Source: Micromonospora sp. KC606 (GTDB taxonomy: Bacteria > Actinomycetota > Actinomycetes > Mycobacteriales > Micromonosporaceae). From it: a stretch of 64,000 bases of DNA. Numbering within the stretch: the stretch's first letter is position 1; every line of letters begins with the position of its first letter. The DNA lies in assembly GCF_004348675.1 (NCBI RefSeq), contig NZ_SMKN01000005.1:1-64000 (forward strand), written 5' to 3'. The notes under the pieces were generated by a model. That model saw nothing but the letters and a program-made list of their open reading frames with translations, was not told the origin of the DNA and ran no database searches. Positions 42,032-51,115 of this stretch are shown here, piece after piece. A program made the translations under genes and the position numbers.

Positions 42032-44875
42032 TCAGTACAACTCCACCGTCTCCAGCCATACCGACCCGGTCGCCACCAGGAGGATGTCCCGGCGATCCAT
42101 CCCGGTGCAGATCGGGACTTCGATGACGTCGCCGTCGACGCCGCCCACGACCGGCGCGACGGCCAGCAGCCGACCGTCCGGGTCGTCCAGCCGGAACTCG
42201 ATCGCCGCCCAGCCTGCGGTCGGGCGGACGGCCCGCACCCGGACGCGTGTGCCCCGTACGGCGACGTCCCGGAAGAGGAGCCATCCGCCGGCGTCACCGC
42301 AGGTCATGGTGGTGAGCCCGGTCTCGGCGTCGTCCTGCGGCCAGAAAGCGTGGTAGTCGTCGAAGTCGGACGCCCGGACCGGGCCGCCGTCCAGCCGACG
42401 CGGGCCGACGGGTTCGGCGCGCACCGTCAGACGCCTGGTCGTCACGATGTCGGCCGATGACCGTCCGAGCATGATGTCGTAGTCGCCGGGCTCCACGACG
42501 AACTCGTGCCGATCCACGTCCCAGACCGCCAGTTCCCGCAGCGCGATGGTGAACAGCGCGGTCTGGGCGGTGCCCGCCGGGACGTGCACCCGGCGGAACG
42601 CGAGGAGCTGTCGTAGCGGGCGCGGATGGCGGGACCCCCGCGCGCGGCCGTATATCTGGAGCACCTCGTCGCTCTCCACCGGGCCCGGGTTGCCGACCTC
42701 GACCGACAGCTCGATCGGGTCCTCGACACAGACAATCGGGCGCAGCACCTCCAGGTCGTACCAGAAACACGGGTACGTCAGGCCGTGCCCGAACGGGAAC
42801 AGCGGCTCGACGTCCGCGTAGAGGTACGTCTTGCGGGCCTTGATGATGTCGTACTCGTACATGTCGCCGAGGTCCGCCACCTGGCGTGGCCACGTCTGGG
42901 GCAGACGCCCGGCCGGTGCTCGGACCCCGAAGACGGCGTCCGCCAGGGAGGTGCCGAGCTGCGGTCCGGCATGGCTGCTCCAGAGCATTGCCGGTACCGC
43001 GGCGGCAAGTTCCGCCACCGCCAGCGGGTAGCTGCTGACGAGCGCCACCACGGTGGCCTGGTTCGCTGCGGCGGCGGCGCGGGCGACCTTCTCCTGGGCC
43101 GGCGCCAGCCTGATGTCAGTACGGTCCTCCGCTTCCCGCCCGTTGATCAGCGGGTGGTTTCCGACGATCGCGACGACCACGTCCGCGTCCACGGCCGCCG
43201 CGCCGACGGTGGCCGCGCCGTCGGTGACCAACTCCACCCGAAAGACCGCGGCGGCCTCGGCGGTGGCGGCGGCCGTGCGCAGCACCCCGTCGGAGGCCGG
43301 TGGCGCCACGTAACGCCCGGTGGAGACATCGAGCAGCACCGCACCGGCGCCCTGTGGTACCAGCCGGAACCGTTCGCGAACCTGCCAACCCTCCGGGGCG
43401 GCGCGGTCGTTCACCAGCGTCCGGTTCGACCTGCTCCGGAGGAAACGCCCGTTGCTCTCCGCGCGCAGGGAACAGACCTCGGAGCCCCAGTCGAAGATGG
43501 CGAAGCGCTGTGCAGCCTCGGCGACCGCCACCTGCCGCACCGTGAGCGGCCCTCCCTCGGGCGTCGTCGAGGACGTAACGTACCCGTCCTGCCACCGTAG
43601 GGCGATCACGTCGACCCCCTCCACCAGAGTGACCCGGTCGGCACCCAGCAGTCCGGCGATCCCCGCCATCGGCGTCCGGCCGTCGTCGAACTGGGGGGCA
43701 TACCAGTCGCGGCACACCATGGCGGCGAGTTGGCCGACGACGACCACCCGACGGACTGCGGCCCGGTCCAGGGGAAGCAGGCTGTCCCGGTTGCTCAACA
43801 GGACGATCGCCTCCGCTGCCGCGCAGGCGGCGAGGCGCCGGTGCGCCGGCAGGTCCGGGCTGTCCGGCCCGGACTCCCCGGCGTCGGTCGCCTCCGCGTC
43901 GAACTGGCCCCACCGCATCCGCATCCGCAACAGCCGGCCCACGGCGGCGTCGAGCAACTCCTCGCGAACGAAACCGTCCGCCACCGCGCGGCCCAGGTTG
44001 TCGGTGATGACGTGGCTGCGGTCACCCTGGTCGACGAAGAGGTCCAGACCTGCCCGGACGGCGGCGGCATAGGCCTGGAGCCGACTCGGAAACGACGGTC
44101 TCTCGTCCAGCGCGAGGAAACTGGGCGCCCACGCGTCGGACATCACGACGGTGTCCGGATCCCAGTCCCGCAACTGGCCGCGGATGTGCGGGCTCAGGTG
44201 GTTGGGTACGCCGTTGACCCGACTGTAGGAGAGCATGACGCCGTCGGCGACGCCGTCGACGATCGGCGCCTTGAAGGCTCGTAGATCGTATTCGTGCAGC
44301 ACCCGGGGGCGGAGAAGCACCGAGTGGGTGCCGCGTTCGTTCTCGTGATTGTAGGCCAGGAAGTGTTGCAGGAGCGGCGTCGTCGCCCGCTGCGCACCGG
44401 CGTCGCTCTGCCCGGACAGACCCCGGCACATCGCGGTGGCCAGTGTGGACGTCAGCACCGGGCACTCCGAGTAGCCCTCCTCGTTACGGCCCCAGCGGGG
44501 ATCACGCAGCAGGTTGGTGACCGGACCCCAGATCGCCAGCCCGATCGTCGGCTGCCGGTGGTAGTGGGCGCGGATCTCGGCCGCGATGGCGGCACCGACG
44601 CGGGTGAGGAGATCCGGGTTCCAGGTGGCGCCGAGACCGACTGCCTGCGGGAAGACCGTCGCGCCCGGTACCGGGTCCGCGCCCCGGCGGACGGCGATTC
44701 CCCAGACGAGGGGTGGGATGCCGAGCCGGGGTACGCCGGGGGAGTACTGGTGCATCATCGCCAGCTTCTCGTCTCGGGAGAGCAGGCCCAGCAGGTGGCG
44801 GACACGCTCGGCAAGCGGCAGCCCGGTATCCCGGAAGTCTGTCTCCGCGTCCCTCGGCGCGTCGTGCTCGGTCAC
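42032..44875 (-). CDS. GH3 glycosidase with trefoil-like insert and CBM-like tail (copy 2)
   Basis: 947 residues from the GTG at 44875, which overlaps the FkbM stop as GTGA. Same layout as 30183-33008: VFPQAVGLGATWNPDL, DPRWGRNEEGYSECP, QHFLAYNHENE, nucleophile region VVMSDAWAP (about D247), a trefoil-like insertion at roughly 390-525 (FAIFDWGSEVCSLRAESNGR), VAIVGNHPLINGREA, MYEYDIIKARKTYLY, FPFGHGLTY and a C-terminal CBM6-like domain (ASDFDDYHAFW, GWLLFRDVAVRG). No signal peptide. The two copies are divergent paralogues, so they may act on different sugars or at different stages. Confidence 0.87.
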   Translation of the reverse strand: MTEHDAPRDAETDFRDTGLPLAERVRHLLGLLSRDEKLAMMHQYSPGVPRLGIPPLVWGIAVRRGADPVPGATVFPQAVGLGATWNPDLLTRVGAAIAAEIRAHYHRQPTIGLAIWGPVTNLLRDPRWGRNEEGYSECPVLTSTLATAMCRGLSGQSDAGAQRATTPLLQHFLAYNHENERGTHSVLLRPRVLHEYDLRAFKAPIVDGVADGVMLSYSRVNGVPNHLSPHIRGQLRDWDPDTVVMSDAWAPSFLALDERPSFPSRLQAYAAAVRAGLDLFVDQGDRSHVITDNLGRAVADGFVREELLDAAVGRLLRMRMRWGQFDAEATDAGESGPDSPDLPAHRRLAACAAAEAIVLLSNRDSLLPLDRAAVRRVVVVGQLAAMVCRDWYAPQFDDGRTPMAGIAGLLGADRVTLVEGVDVIALRWQDGYVTSSTTPEGGPLTVRQVAVAEAAQRFAIFDWGSEVCSLRAESNGRFLRSRSNRTLVNDRAAPEGWQVRERFRLVPQGAGAVLLDVSTGRYVAPPASDGVLRTAAATAEAAAVFRVELVTDGAATVGAAAVDADVVVAIVGNHPLINGREAEDRTDIRLAPAQEKVARAAAAANQATVVALVSSYPLAVAELAAAVPAMLWSSHAGPQLGTSLADAVFGVRAPAGRLPQTWPRQVADLGDMYEYDIIKARKTYLYADVEPLFPFGHGLTYPCFWYDLEVLRPIVCVEDPIELSVEVGNPGPVESDEVLQIYGRARGSRHPRPLRQLLAFRRVHVPAGTAQTALFTIALRELAVWDVDRHEFVVEPGDYDIMLGRSSADIVTTRRLTVRAEPVGPRRLDGGPVRASDFDDYHAFWPQDDAETGLTTMTCGDAGGWLLFRDVAVRGTRVRVRAVRPTAGWAAIEFRLDDPDGRLLAVAPVVGGVDGDVIEVPICTGMDRRDILLVATGSVWLETVELY

Positions 44876-45630
44876 GTCGGCAACCGGTCCGCATAGACGA
44901 CGTAGGTCACGATGGCCGAGGGGATCATCGGCGCCTGCATCACCGTCGGTCGCAGACCGTGCTGGATGAGCAGGTCGCACATGTCCTCGAGCCGCCCCGC
45001 GAGATCCTGCACCTCGATGACGACCTGATCGATGAGGGCCCAGTGCGACTGGTCGATGCCGAGCAGGATGTCGAGTTCGGCGCCCTCGACGTCGATCTTC
45101 AACAGGTCGATGCGGCGGTCGTCCGGCAGGAACGACGAGAGCCGGCGGACATCCACGCGCACCTCGTAGCCGCTGTGCAGGCGGTCGATGTAGTCGGTCG
45201 GCTCGAAGTCGTAGAGCACACTCTTCTGCAACTCCTTCTGCTCCGGATACCGGGTCGAGTTGCCGGGCAGCAGCGGGTAGTAGGTGAACGGCACGTCGGC
45301 CTCGTCCTCCCGACCGAGCGCGCACTGGTGCAGTGTGATCTTGGGCCAGCCATAGTGTTCGATGTTGTGGAGCAGGGATCTCGCCGGCTCGGGCATCGGC
45401 TCGAACGCGAGGATCTCAGCCGATTCCTGACGCTGCCTGACAAACAGCATGAAGAGCCCGATGTTGGCGCCCACGTCTACCACGAACGGCTGTTCGGGAA
45501 GCTGGATCACGTCGTAGCAGCCGTGTTCGAAGATCTCCTTGTACTGCCACATGATCTCCTTGACGCTCGGCCCGACCCAGGTCAGGTTCTCCCTGAGTTG
45601 TGCCACCTTCATGTCCGGCACCCTTGCCAC
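44872..45630 (-). CDS. FkbM-family methyltransferase 1
   Basis: 252 residues (an ATG at 45612 is another possible start). The SAM motif is FVVDVGANIGLFMLF and the second FkbM signature is LLKIDVEGAELDILLG. FkbM enzymes O-methylate sugars or polyketides. It starts 1 bp after the GT8-like gene's stop and is coupled to the downstream GH3 gene, forming a leftward unit GT8-like - FkbM - GH3. Methylation of a sugar added by the neighbouring transferase is inferred. Confidence 0.85.
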   Translation of the reverse strand: MARVPDMKVAQLRENLTWVGPSVKEIMWQYKEIFEHGCYDVIQLPEQPFVVDVGANIGLFMLFVRQRQESAEILAFEPMPEPARSLLHNIEHYGWPKITLHQCALGREDEADVPFTYYPLLPGNSTRYPEQKELQKSVLYDFEPTDYIDRLHSGYEVRVDVRRLSSFLPDDRRIDLLKIDVEGAELDILLGIDQSHWALIDQVVIEVQDLAGRLEDMCDLLIQHGLRPTVMQAPMIPSAIVTYVVYADRLPT

Positions 45631-45631
45631 C

Positions 45632-46483
45632 TCACCTCTCGTCGCCGCTCATCGCGCGATAGTGCTGCCACAGGTCGTAGTAGGGCAGCGTTCCGCCCTC
45701 GGTGCGGATCCGGTGCCACTCCCCGGCCCAATGGACCAGTAGCACCCGGTTCACCTGGGATGGAATGAGCCGGCCGGCTTCGACCCGACCGATGTCGTGG
45801 CCGGCCCACTGTTCCTGAGGAATGTCAGGATCGTTTCTCTCGGCGGCGATGACCGAGAGACTGGAGTACGGCCGACCTGATGTCACTATCAGATAGTTCA
45901 ACAGAGGTTGCTCCCGGCAGAGCAACTCCATGTGCGGCGCCAGGGACAACGGTGCAGCCAGGTTCTGCCAGACCGTCGAGGGATCCAGCAGCCCGGCGCG
46001 GGACACCAGGAAGCCGGTGTTGGTGGCGTACTCTATCTGCTCGGCGCTCAGCGCCTCGGTCCGGTAGATGGAGTCTCGCCACACCCAGTGCCGTATGCGC
46101 GGGATGTTGGAGTGCGAGGTGACGAAGTCGTGCCGCGAGAGGTGATCGAAGGTGAAGTCCACCGAATCGAGCACGATCGTATCGGAGTCGATGTAGACGA
46201 ACTCGTCGAAGGGGCCCTTCCAAATCGCCAGCTTCCGGTACTGGCCCATCGTTCTGCCGTCGTGGAAGCGTCGACTGATCTCGTCGCACCGCCGAAGGAT
46301 GCCGTCGTCGCGCCATACCGTGAAGTCGTACCGGGCGGCCAGGGCGCTGACGTGCGAATGTTCGTCCGAGAACGGCACCAGGCACAACGGGATGGTCGGG
46401 TTGTGGAGCCGGAAACTGTTGAGGAACCCGACGGTCTGTTCAAAGATCGCGTCATTGGCGAGGAAATAGGCGCCGCGCTGCAT
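45632..46483 (-). CDS. GT8-like glycosyltransferase
   Basis: 283 residues. The GT-A DxD motif is FVYIDSDTIVLDSV, with RKLAIWKGPFDEF just before it and NTGFLVSRAGLLD after it; the start MQRGAYFLANDAIFEQ resembles nucleotide-diphospho-sugar transferases paired with FkbM genes. GGAGG precedes the ATG. It is a soluble protein with no signal peptide, probably using a UDP-sugar. Exact family and substrate are not certain. Confidence 0.72.
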   Translation of the reverse strand: MQRGAYFLANDAIFEQTVGFLNSFRLHNPTIPLCLVPFSDEHSHVSALAARYDFTVWRDDGILRRCDEISRRFHDGRTMGQYRKLAIWKGPFDEFVYIDSDTIVLDSVDFTFDHLSRHDFVTSHSNIPRIRHWVWRDSIYRTEALSAEQIEYATNTGFLVSRAGLLDPSTVWQNLAAPLSLAPHMELLCREQPLLNYLIVTSGRPYSSLSVIAAERNDPDIPQEQWAGHDIGRVEAGRLIPSQVNRVLLVHWAGEWHRIRTEGGTLPYYDLWQHYRAMSGDER

Positions 46484-46913
46484 GTTGCCTCCGGAAAGTG
46501 GGCCGCGATAAGTCAGTTCAGGCTCGTCGAGGCTCCGTCGGAATCGTCGGCTGGGTGCTCAGGGGTGACAGCGGAACCGCCCGCCCCGGGCGTGATGCAT
46601 TGCAGTCCTATCCGGCGTGAGCGTCAATCTGCGGACAGTGTTTTCGCGTTCTTTGTCGGTGATCGTACGCCTTGGTCGGGCCTACGCAACACCTACCCCG
46701 ATCCAGTGGGCATGACGGGTGTCGATGGCGTTCGAACGTTTGTCCGGTGCGGCTATTGCGATGCTCGGGTAGGCCGATACATATAGCGACATCCGGCTCT
46801 TGGGTGAGTGTTACGGTGAGCAGTGAGTCTGCGAGGCGCAGATTCGGTCTGCCCAGTCACTCCTGGGTGCCAGTTTTTGGGTCTCGATTGACGACGGTAT
46901 CGGGAGCTTCGAG
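46484..46913. promoter_or_regulatory. Divergent intergenic region between GT8-like and FkbM 2 genes
   Basis: 430 bp without a supportable gene. It separates two divergent units and should contain both promoters. GC content drops locally (for example around 46780-46790, ACATATAGCGAC). GGGAG at 46902-46906 is the Shine-Dalgarno for FkbM 2. I found no match to the StrR box. Confidence 0.4.
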
Positions 46914-47654
46914 ATGGATCTGTCAGACACGGTGGTGGCGCGCTTCCTCGAAGGATTCCACACAGCGTGGGAGACGGTCTTCTTCGTCCAGATAGGCTCG
47001 AACGACGGAGAGCACAATGATCCGCTCAGGCCGTTCATCCTGGCGGGTGGCTGGCAGGGAATCATGGTCGAGCCGGTGCCGTACGTCTTCGAGCGGCTGA
47101 CATCGAACTATGGCGACCGGGCGGGGCTGAACCTGGTCAACACGGCCGTCACTGACCATGACGGGGTTTCGGACTTCTACTGCCTGGGGGAGAGCGCTGA
47201 TCCCTTGCCGGAGTGGTACGACCAACTCGGGTCGTTCACCTTGGAGAGCATGCTGGACAGTTGGATACAGCAGGTCATCCCGGATATCCGAGACCGGATT
47301 ATCACCATCACGGTGCCCTGCGCCACTTTCGAGTCCCTGTGTCGGAGGCACGGTGTGGGGGAGATCGATCTGCTGCACATAGATGCCGAGGGTCATGACT
47401 ACGAGATCATCAGGACGATCGACCTTCAGCGTCGCAAGCCGACCGTGCTCCTCTACGAACACAAACACCTGAGCCGCCGAGATCGGCTGGCCTGTCGTCA
47501 GCTGCTCGCGAGCGAGGGCTACCTCACGCTCGACCTGTCTCACGACACCCTCTGCCTGACCCGGCAGGCTGCGGCTTCGTCGAGGCTCGGCCTGGGTCGG
47601 GCATGGCAGGATGCCGTCTCGGCCATGCGGGTCGCCGGGTGGGGTACCCGATGA
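46914..47654 (+). CDS. FkbM-family methyltransferase 2
   Basis: 246 residues. The SAM-binding segment is FVQIGSNDGEHNDPLRPF and the second motif is LLHIDAEGHDYEIIRTI. This is a different FkbM subtype from 44872-45630; the IGSNDG form is common in glycan and polyketide loci. The last ~30 residues are probably a short non-conserved tail. It is a single-gene rightward unit, separated by 309 bp from the GH31 gene. Confidence 0.83.
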   Translation: MDLSDTVVARFLEGFHTAWETVFFVQIGSNDGEHNDPLRPFILAGGWQGIMVEPVPYVFERLTSNYGDRAGLNLVNTAVTDHDGVSDFYCLGESADPLPEWYDQLGSFTLESMLDSWIQQVIPDIRDRIITITVPCATFESLCRRHGVGEIDLLHIDAEGHDYEIIRTIDLQRRKPTVLLYEHKHLSRRDRLACRQLLASEGYLTLDLSHDTLCLTRQAAASSRLGLGRAWQDAVSAMRVAGWGTR

Positions 47655-47963
47655 GGGCGCGGCAGGGGTGGGCCCCTGGGCAGTGACTCGTCACCACCGG
47701 CGTTCGACTGTCCGCCCTGCGCAGTCGAACAGGGATGGTTGACCGCTCCGCGACGCTCGACCCTGCTTGGGTCCGCTCGCCGGTGCGGCGGGCACGCGCG
47801 ACCGGAGCCGATCGAAGGCACTCCTAGATAGTAATAGCCTTCAATGTCAGAACAGGGGCCGCAGGGCGGATCCCCGTACGGAGTGCAGGCGGCTTCCGGC
47901 GTTCTCGATGCGTCCCTTCCACTGACCAAGAACATGTCCGCACAATGGCCTGGGAGTAACTCT
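47655..47963. promoter_or_regulatory. Promoter region of the GH31 gene
   Basis: 309 bp upstream of the GH31 start. It holds a perfect StrR-type operator at 47702-47730 and an AT-rich TAGATAGTAATAG stretch at 47825-47837 that could serve as a -10 region about 100 bp downstream. A GGGAG at 47952-47956 sets the ATG at 47964 as the likely start; frames open further upstream (ATG at 47844) lack such a site. Confidence 0.6.
47702..47730. promoter_or_regulatory. Perfect StrR-type operator
   Basis: GTTCGACTG (47702-47710), 11 bp, then CAGTCGAAC (47722-47730): a perfect dyad with exactly the half-sites and spacing described for StrR targets in streptomycin and glycopeptide clusters. The window itself encodes a StrR-like activator at 33084-34169. 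It is the clearest candidate target and lies 233 bp upstream of the GH31 start. Confidence 0.88.
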
Positions 47964-50258
47964 ATGCCTTACCACCCGCCGCTGGTGCAACGCGAGTACT
48001 TCGTCGCACCGCCACCCGAGCTTCCGCTGCGAGCCTACGGGGAGGAGGGGCTGTCGACCGTGCAGTTCGCAGCGGTCGTCGCTCAACAACCCGCCTCAAT
48101 CGCCCTGAGGGCGACGACTTCCACAGGTGAGGAACTCTACGTCGATCTTGCCGCCGTAGCGGAAGGTGTCGTCAGAGCACGGCTCTCCGCCGTGCCGGCA
48201 GCACGGCCGAAAGTAGCCCGCGTTCTTGAGTTGGTCAATGCCGGCGTTTACGAACACGCCAGGGTGTCGGTCGACGACGGTGTCGTTCTGGTGGATGCCG
48301 GCTCGGTCCGTGCGGTCGCCACGCTGAATCCCTGGTCGCTCTGCTATCTGGACGCCACCGGCAGGGCTTTGGTCAGTCAGAACCGTGGCGAGAGAGACAT
48401 CTCCACCAGGCTGCGCAACCTGCCGTTCGGTCGCTCGTTCGTCGATGGCGAGCCGGTGGCGTATCATGAGTCGTTCACTTCTTCCCCCAACGAGGCCTTC
48501 GCCGGATTCGGCGAGCGTTCCGCGCCGTTGAATGCGCAGGGTCAGCGTCCGCTGATGTGGAACTTCGACGCGTTCGGGGCGGATTCCATTCGCGCCTACA
48601 AGAATATACCGATCTATCTCTCGAATCGCGGCTACGGAGTCCTGGTCAATTCCGGAGCACCGGTCGAGTTCGACATGGCACAGTCCACGCACGGCGTGGT
48701 CGAGTTCGTCGTGCCCGACGACGCGCTGGAGTATTTCCTCGTCGCGGGGAAGCCGGTCGAGATCCTGGACCGCTACAACCGCCTGACCTCGCGTCCGGCC
48801 CTGCCGCCCAAGTGGGCCTTCGGCACCTGGATATCCTCCGGCTTCGCCCGGGACGACCAGCAGCGTTTCGTCGCGCGGGCCGCGAAGATCCGCGAGCACG
48901 GGATCCCCTGCGACGTCCTGCACCTCGACACCTACTGGCAGACCGGCAGGCACTGGTCGGACATGCGGTGGGACGAGGCCAACTTCCCCACACCCGAGAG
49001 GATGTTCGCGGATCTCGCAGAGCAGGGTTTCCGGGTCTGCCTCTGGATGAACCCCTACGTGTCCCACGAGTCGCCGGTCTTCGCCGAAGCAGACGAGCGG
49101 GGCTTCTTCCTCAGGCGCAGCGGAGGCGGGACCTATGTGGCTGACGTCTGGCACGGGTACCAGCCGGCGAGCGGCATCCTGGACTTCACCAATCCCGAGG
49201 CTGTCGCCTGGTGGAAGGGACTGCTGCGCGGGCCGCTGCGCGCGGGCGCGGCGTTGTACAAGACCGACTTCGGTGAGGGCGTGCCGGCCGATGCGGTCGC
49301 GTACAACGGCATGACCGGAACGGAGTTGCACAACGCCTACACGCTGCTGTTCAACGACGCCGTCTGTGAGGTCACCCGGGAGGTGCACGGCTACGAGTTT
49401 GTGTGGGCGCGTTCGTCGTTCCTGGGTGGTCAGCGACACTCCGCCCAGTGGTCCGGCGACGTCCAGACCTCCTGGGCCGGGCTGGGAGCCACCATTCGAG
49501 GGGGCGCGAGCCACGGCCTGTCAGGAGTGCCGTTCTGGTCGCACGACGCCGGCGGTTTCAACGGCAGGCCCAGTGACGACCTGTACGTCCGCTGGGCCCA
49601 GTTCGGTGCACTCTCCCCGCTGCTGCGATTCCACGGCACCAAGACCCGGGAGTTGTGGGAGTTCAGTGCGGAGGTCGAGGAGCTGGTCGTTCGGGCCCTG
49701 AAGATCCGCCACCACCTTGCTCCCTATCTCTACTCGGCGGCGGTGCGGTCCTCGCGTACGGGCGAGCCGATGCTCCGCGCGCTCAGTGTCGACGACCCCG
49801 ACGACCCGGTCGCGTGGAACGCCGACCAGGAGTACAGGTTCGGGCGAGACTTGTTGGTCGCGCCGGTCAACGATCCGTCCGGGGAGCGCATGGTCTACCT
49901 GCCCGCCGGGAGGTGGGTCGACTACTGGACCAGGGTGGTCATCGAGGGTGGTCGGTACGTCAGGACGAGGCACGGGCTGGAGACCTTTCCGCTCTTCGTC
50001 CGGTACGGCGCCGTCATCCCCACGGTCGAACCGGGGCAGCGCATCGGAAACGATCCCTTCGTCGCGATCACGCTGCAGGTGTGGGGTCGTCCCGAGGCGG
50101 GAACCACCATCTCCGACGTCAACGGCGACACCGTCGTGCAGCTCCGCGGCGGAGCCGTGGCGACCCTCGTCGCCACCGGACCCGCCGACATCAGTGGCGT
50201 GGCAGTGATCGATGTCGACGGCGCTCCGGCCGAGATCAGGTTCGTGCGGGCCGGCTGA
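47964..50258 (+). CDS. GH31 alpha-glycosidase (alpha-glucosidase/alpha-xylosidase type)
   Basis: About 764 residues. Catalytic nucleophile in LYKTDFGEGVP (D435 from this start); acid/base in QWSGDVQTSW (D499). GHGFW-type substrate motifs appear as PPKWAFGTWISSGF, LHLDTYWQ and FWSHDAGGFNG. The order matches YicI-like alpha-xylosidases with an N-terminal beta-sandwich and two C-terminal beta domains. There is no signal peptide, so it works inside the cell. Preceded by a perfect StrR-type operator, it is probably co-regulated with the cluster, suggesting it trims an alpha-linked sugar from an intermediate rather than feeding catabolism. Confidence 0.9.
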   Translation: MPYHPPLVQREYFVAPPPELPLRAYGEEGLSTVQFAAVVAQQPASIALRATTSTGEELYVDLAAVAEGVVRARLSAVPAARPKVARVLELVNAGVYEHARVSVDDGVVLVDAGSVRAVATLNPWSLCYLDATGRALVSQNRGERDISTRLRNLPFGRSFVDGEPVAYHESFTSSPNEAFAGFGERSAPLNAQGQRPLMWNFDAFGADSIRAYKNIPIYLSNRGYGVLVNSGAPVEFDMAQSTHGVVEFVVPDDALEYFLVAGKPVEILDRYNRLTSRPALPPKWAFGTWISSGFARDDQQRFVARAAKIREHGIPCDVLHLDTYWQTGRHWSDMRWDEANFPTPERMFADLAEQGFRVCLWMNPYVSHESPVFAEADERGFFLRRSGGGTYVADVWHGYQPASGILDFTNPEAVAWWKGLLRGPLRAGAALYKTDFGEGVPADAVAYNGMTGTELHNAYTLLFNDAVCEVTREVHGYEFVWARSSFLGGQRHSAQWSGDVQTSWAGLGATIRGGASHGLSGVPFWSHDAGGFNGRPSDDLYVRWAQFGALSPLLRFHGTKTRELWEFSAEVEELVVRALKIRHHLAPYLYSAAVRSSRTGEPMLRALSVDDPDDPVAWNADQEYRFGRDLLVAPVNDPSGERMVYLPAGRWVDYWTRVVIEGGRYVRTRHGLETFPLFVRYGAVIPTVEPGQRIGNDPFVAITLQVWGRPEAGTTISDVNGDTVVQLRGGAVATLVATGPADISGVAVIDVDGAPAEIRFVRAG

Positions 50259-50388
50259 ACATGAGGCTGGTTGGCGGACAGTCGACGTCGGGCATGCTTC
50301 GCACGACAGGAGAAGATCGGCTCCATCAGCTGTGCCAAGGTGAAGGCCCAAGTCCTGCGCTTCGACCATCTTCACTCCGAGAGAGACC

Positions 50389-50907
50389 ATGGTCCGATCC
50401 GCGTTTCGCCGCGGCCTGCCCGCCGCCGTCGCGGCCGTGGCTGTCGTCCTGTCGCTGGGGGTCGCCGCCCCCGGTGCGCAGGCCAGCCCGGCGCCGTTGT
50501 CCTCGACGACCCAACTGTGCGACTGCCTGTTCCACGGTCCCGAGGACCTCCACGGCTGGGCGTTCCATCACGAGGACATGGCGTTTGCCGCCGCGGTCGC
50601 GCTCGCTGATCTGACGGTGCGTTCCGTGCCGTGCCTCGCCGCGATGCTGCTCGACCGTCTGGCGGTCGGCGGCGAGGATGCGAGCCGCTTCTTCTACGCC
50701 GTACGGCTGCTGCTCAGCCTGGTCTTTCCGCAGGGCCCGCTGCCGGACGGGACCACGCCGGCCGACCTTACGGCGCAGCAGTACGCCGCCCATGCCGTTT
50801 TGCACAGCGGGCTCATCGACCATGCCCCAGTCGCCCGCCTGCTCCGGGAGTGCAATCTCCCCGGCGACGAGGAAACCCTCCGCACCTGGTGCCCACCCCC
50901 GGCGTGA
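50389..50907 (+). CDS. Small secreted protein, unrecognised
   Basis: 172 residues. The N-terminus is a clear signal peptide: RR near the start, a hydrophobic run of Ala/Val/Leu, and a likely cleavage after AQA (about residue 32). The mature part (~140 residues) is alpha-helical by composition and has several Cys (LCDCLF, SVPCLAA, RECNLP, WCPPP), which could form disulfides. I do not recognise the family. A GAGAGA precedes the ATG. It lies between the GH31 gene and mobile-element debris, so it may be outside the cluster. Confidence 0.6.
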   Translation: MVRSAFRRGLPAAVAAVAVVLSLGVAAPGAQASPAPLSSTTQLCDCLFHGPEDLHGWAFHHEDMAFAAAVALADLTVRSVPCLAAMLLDRLAVGGEDASRFFYAVRLLLSLVFPQGPLPDGTTPADLTAQQYAAHAVLHSGLIDHAPVARLLRECNLPGDEETLRTWCPPPA

Positions 50908-51115
50908 ACCACCGGCAGCGACGAACGGTGCCAGCTATCGCACTGCCAGGACCGCCGACAACAAGCGAGGCAACCGGCCAGCGTGGCCGCTGACGACAGC
51001 CGAGCCCTCCGCCACTACCTCGACCAGGCAAACCGATCCGGTCAACCCGGACGATCGACGATCTACCGACGCTGCACACCATCCGGATCCGACGGCGCCA
51101 CTGCTGCTCGCAAGA

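Noticed and set aside
44876..45325. 150-residue N-terminal extension of the second GH3 enzyme
   Set aside because: It lies entirely inside the FkbM gene in another frame and has no domain; the GTGA overlap at 44875 gives a normal GH3 start.
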